Shown here: piece after piece, positions 20,741-22,132 of the stretch
Layout: each line of letters starts with the position of its first letter
Numbering within the stretch: the first letter of the stretch is position 1
DNA from: Planctomycetota bacterium
GTDB taxonomy: Bacteria; Planctomycetota; Phycisphaerae; WQYP01
Length of the DNA stretch: 22,132 bases
Direction: 5' to 3'
Assembly (NCBI GenBank): GCA_021798635.1
Contig: JAJZGH010000049.1
Span: 1 to 22,132 of the forward strand
Notes under the pieces: model-generated
Databases searched by the model: none
What the model was told of the DNA's origin: nothing
What the model saw: the letters and a program-made list of their open reading frames with translations, nothing else
Position numbers and translations under genes: made by a program

Positions 20741-22132
20741 CTAACCGTCATGTCCCTGTACAACCACCGTGCGCGCCAGAATATCCCCGATGCGCTGACG
20801 ATCGGTGGATACAAACATGAACACCAGCACAACTATGGCGATCATCTCAGGAATGCGAAATAAATTGCGCGTCAGCAACGCGACAAATCCGGGCCGCCGG
20901 CCCGTTAAATCCACCACGCGAAGTCCCAGAATCCACTTTCCCAGGGACCGGGCAAAAATCAGCTCCGCAGCGGTTACATGTATTTCATAAATCGCCAGGA
21001 GCCACAAAAACTGCGGGGCCTGGAGTAATTTTTGCGGATTAAACAACAGGTCCAATGACGCGCCGGCTATTTTCACCCAGTCCTGCCGCGTGTAGAGATG
21101 AAACACCAGCATAATGATCAGGGCGGAGAGAGCTAAATCAATAGCTGCGGCACCGAACCGGCGGTAGAGACGCGCAACTTTGAATTCATCGCTGACTTTA
21201 AGCGAACCGAAGGGTTCCTTACGCCGCCACACGGATAATGCCAATAGCACAATCAGAGCCGCAAAAATTAAGCGTTCATAAGCACCTGGAACGGGTGGGG
21301 ATTTGGCCAGCGGAACAATATTCTCCGGGCCTTGCAGCAACTTGCCGGAAGCGTTGAACGTGTATTGTATGAGCTTTTGCCCCTGCTGGCGGAGTACAAA
21401 TGCAAAGCAATCGCCATCCCGTCCCATGGCAATATCCGAAAAGCTGCTTCCGACAATCGCTGATACCAAGGGCTTGGTCCAAGGCACGAATTGAATTTTG
21501 CGGCCGGCGGATGCGACTACACGCAGGGCGCTGATATTGGTTCGCCCGGCCACGCCGGAAGAAGTCCATGCCACCACGCCCTGTCGGCCCAACTGCGCAC
21601 CAAGAATTTCATGCGCTTTAAGCGGCAGCGAAACCGCCGGCAGCGGCTGCCATGCCGGGTGGGCGGCATATATATTCATCGCCTGTACAGAAAGAATGTG
21701 TCGGGTGGTCAGGTGAAATAAAATCAACTGATGATGGATGGCTATAAGTACGATATGGCCCACGATCAGGGAATTTGAAAAAGTCCCCGGCAAAGCGGGT
21801 GTTGGGAGCAGGGACCAGTGATGGCCATGAAGTTGCAAAAAATGCCAGGCGGGTAGAGGTTGTAGCGATTTTGCGGGTGATGTGGCGGCTGGTTTTACCG
21901 CTGGTGGGCTTATAGCCGTCGCTCCGCCCGCCAGAGCCTGCACGTGGGCAAGGAGTTGCTGAACAGGTGAAACCTGAGCTTTTTTTACAGGAGTTGCGAT
22001 GCCATAGGCCAGGAGATAGACGTCGCCGTTTTGGCTGGCTGCTGCAACCGGCGAAAAATCCCCGGGCGCTGTGGGCAGGCTGATGGATTCTTTGCGGCCA
22101 AAGCAGATGCTGTATCCATGTTGAAAAAACAA
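20741..22132 (-). CDS. RDD-family membrane protein, N-terminus beyond window
   Basis: The frame is open to the right edge, so the start is missing; 463 codons are visible. Numbering from the edge, residues 1-280 form a soluble region of repeated beta-like strands (for example GHIVLIAIHHQLILFHL) with a Pro/Ala linker at 75-95. This could be a beta-propeller-like sensor domain, but I cannot identify it. A membrane helix follows (284-302). The RDD domain comes next (321-459): RLYRRFGAAAIDLALSALII, further helices near 376-392 and 430-441, and the closing DRQRIGDILARTVVV. RDD proteins are poorly defined membrane proteins, some linked to ion transport. It is probably cotranscribed with the MazG-like gene 25 bp downstream. 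Family assignment is firm only for the C-terminal third. Confidence 0.85.
   Translation of the reverse strand: MFFQHGYSICFGRKESISLPTAPGDFSPVAAASQNGDVYLLAYGIATPVKKAQVSPVQQLLAHVQALAGGATAISPPAVKPAATSPAKSLQPLPAWHFLQLHGHHWSLLPTPALPGTFSNSLIVGHIVLIAIHHQLILFHLTTRHILSVQAMNIYAAHPAWQPLPAVSLPLKAHEILGAQLGRQGVVAWTSSGVAGRTNISALRVVASAGRKIQFVPWTKPLVSAIVGSSFSDIAMGRDGDCFAFVLRQQGQKLIQYTFNASGKLLQGPENIVPLAKSPPVPGAYERLIFAALIVLLALSVWRRKEPFGSLKVSDEFKVARLYRRFGAAAIDLALSALIIMLVFHLYTRQDWVKIAGASLDLLFNPQKLLQAPQFLWLLAIYEIHVTAAELIFARSLGKWILGLRVVDLTGRRPGFVALLTRNLFRIPEMIAIVVLVFMFVSTDRQRIGDILARTVVVQGHDG

Noticed and set aside
1..22132. CRISPR array or toxin-antitoxin, defence or secretion system
   Set aside because: No regularly spaced repeats of CRISPR size and no recognisable cas, toxin, antitoxin, defence or secretion genes were found on either strand; the MazG-like enzyme is a solitary housekeeping type.

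Overview
The window looks like chromosomal DNA of a planctomycete, most likely a Phycisphaerae-type bacterium. This is inferred from gene content: a secreted protein with a PEP-CTERM-like C-terminus, large secreted GH35 glycosidases, a sirC-hemX-hemA group, and dispersed repeats in the gaps. No rRNA or other decisive taxonomic marker is present. GC content is moderate to slightly high, and no CRISPR array, integrase or recognisable transposase was found.

Layout. (1) 1-1315, minus strand: an arsenic operon, arsR-arsC-acr3, with acr3 cut by the left edge. Its promoter overlaps a palindromic operator at the arsR start. (2) 1360-1487, plus: promoter and tRNA-Leu(CAA). (3) 1614-7411, minus: two tandem secreted GH35 beta-galactosidase paralogues. 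The upstream copy carries one extra jelly-roll-like module. (4) 7904-8764, plus: an exported protein with a degenerate PEP-CTERM tail. (5) 8765-10680: about 1.9 kb of repeat-rich DNA holding one small membrane-protein gene (9161-9505, minus) between two copies of a direct repeat. (6) 10681-12847, plus: hisF overlapped by an M20 metallopeptidase gene. (7) 12848-13210: two more dispersed elements. (8) 13215-13394, minus: a 59-residue protein gene. (9) 13623-14480, plus: a branched-chain aminotransferase. (10) 14532-17084, minus: a PcrA/UvrD helicase with a large acidic insert. (11) 17085-17451: a terminator-like structure and a composite palindrome. (12) 17452-22132, minus: hemA, hemX and sirC (tetrapyrrole synthesis), preceded by a MazG-like pyrophosphohydrolase and a partial RDD membrane protein.

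How the genes work together. ArsR should sense arsenite and control ArsC (arsenate to arsenite) and Acr3 (arsenite export). The GH35 pair probably removes beta-galactosyl residues from polysaccharide outside the cytoplasm. SirC, HemX and HemA supply siroheme and the first committed step of heme synthesis. HisF and the aminotransferase are amino-acid housekeeping enzymes.

The least ordinary material is in the gaps. At least four dispersed repeat families recur within 22 kb. One is a nested palindrome found once intact and once with a second inverted repeat in its loop, where the arm supplies the hemA stop codon. Another is an 86-bp element whose conserved part differs only by transitions, mostly at third positions of one reading frame. 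Three promoters (arsR, hisF, sirC) have the -10 box 6-9 nt from the ATG, which suggests leaderless transcripts. I see no clearly new multi-gene system. The repeat families and the GH35 pair are the best candidates for follow-up.
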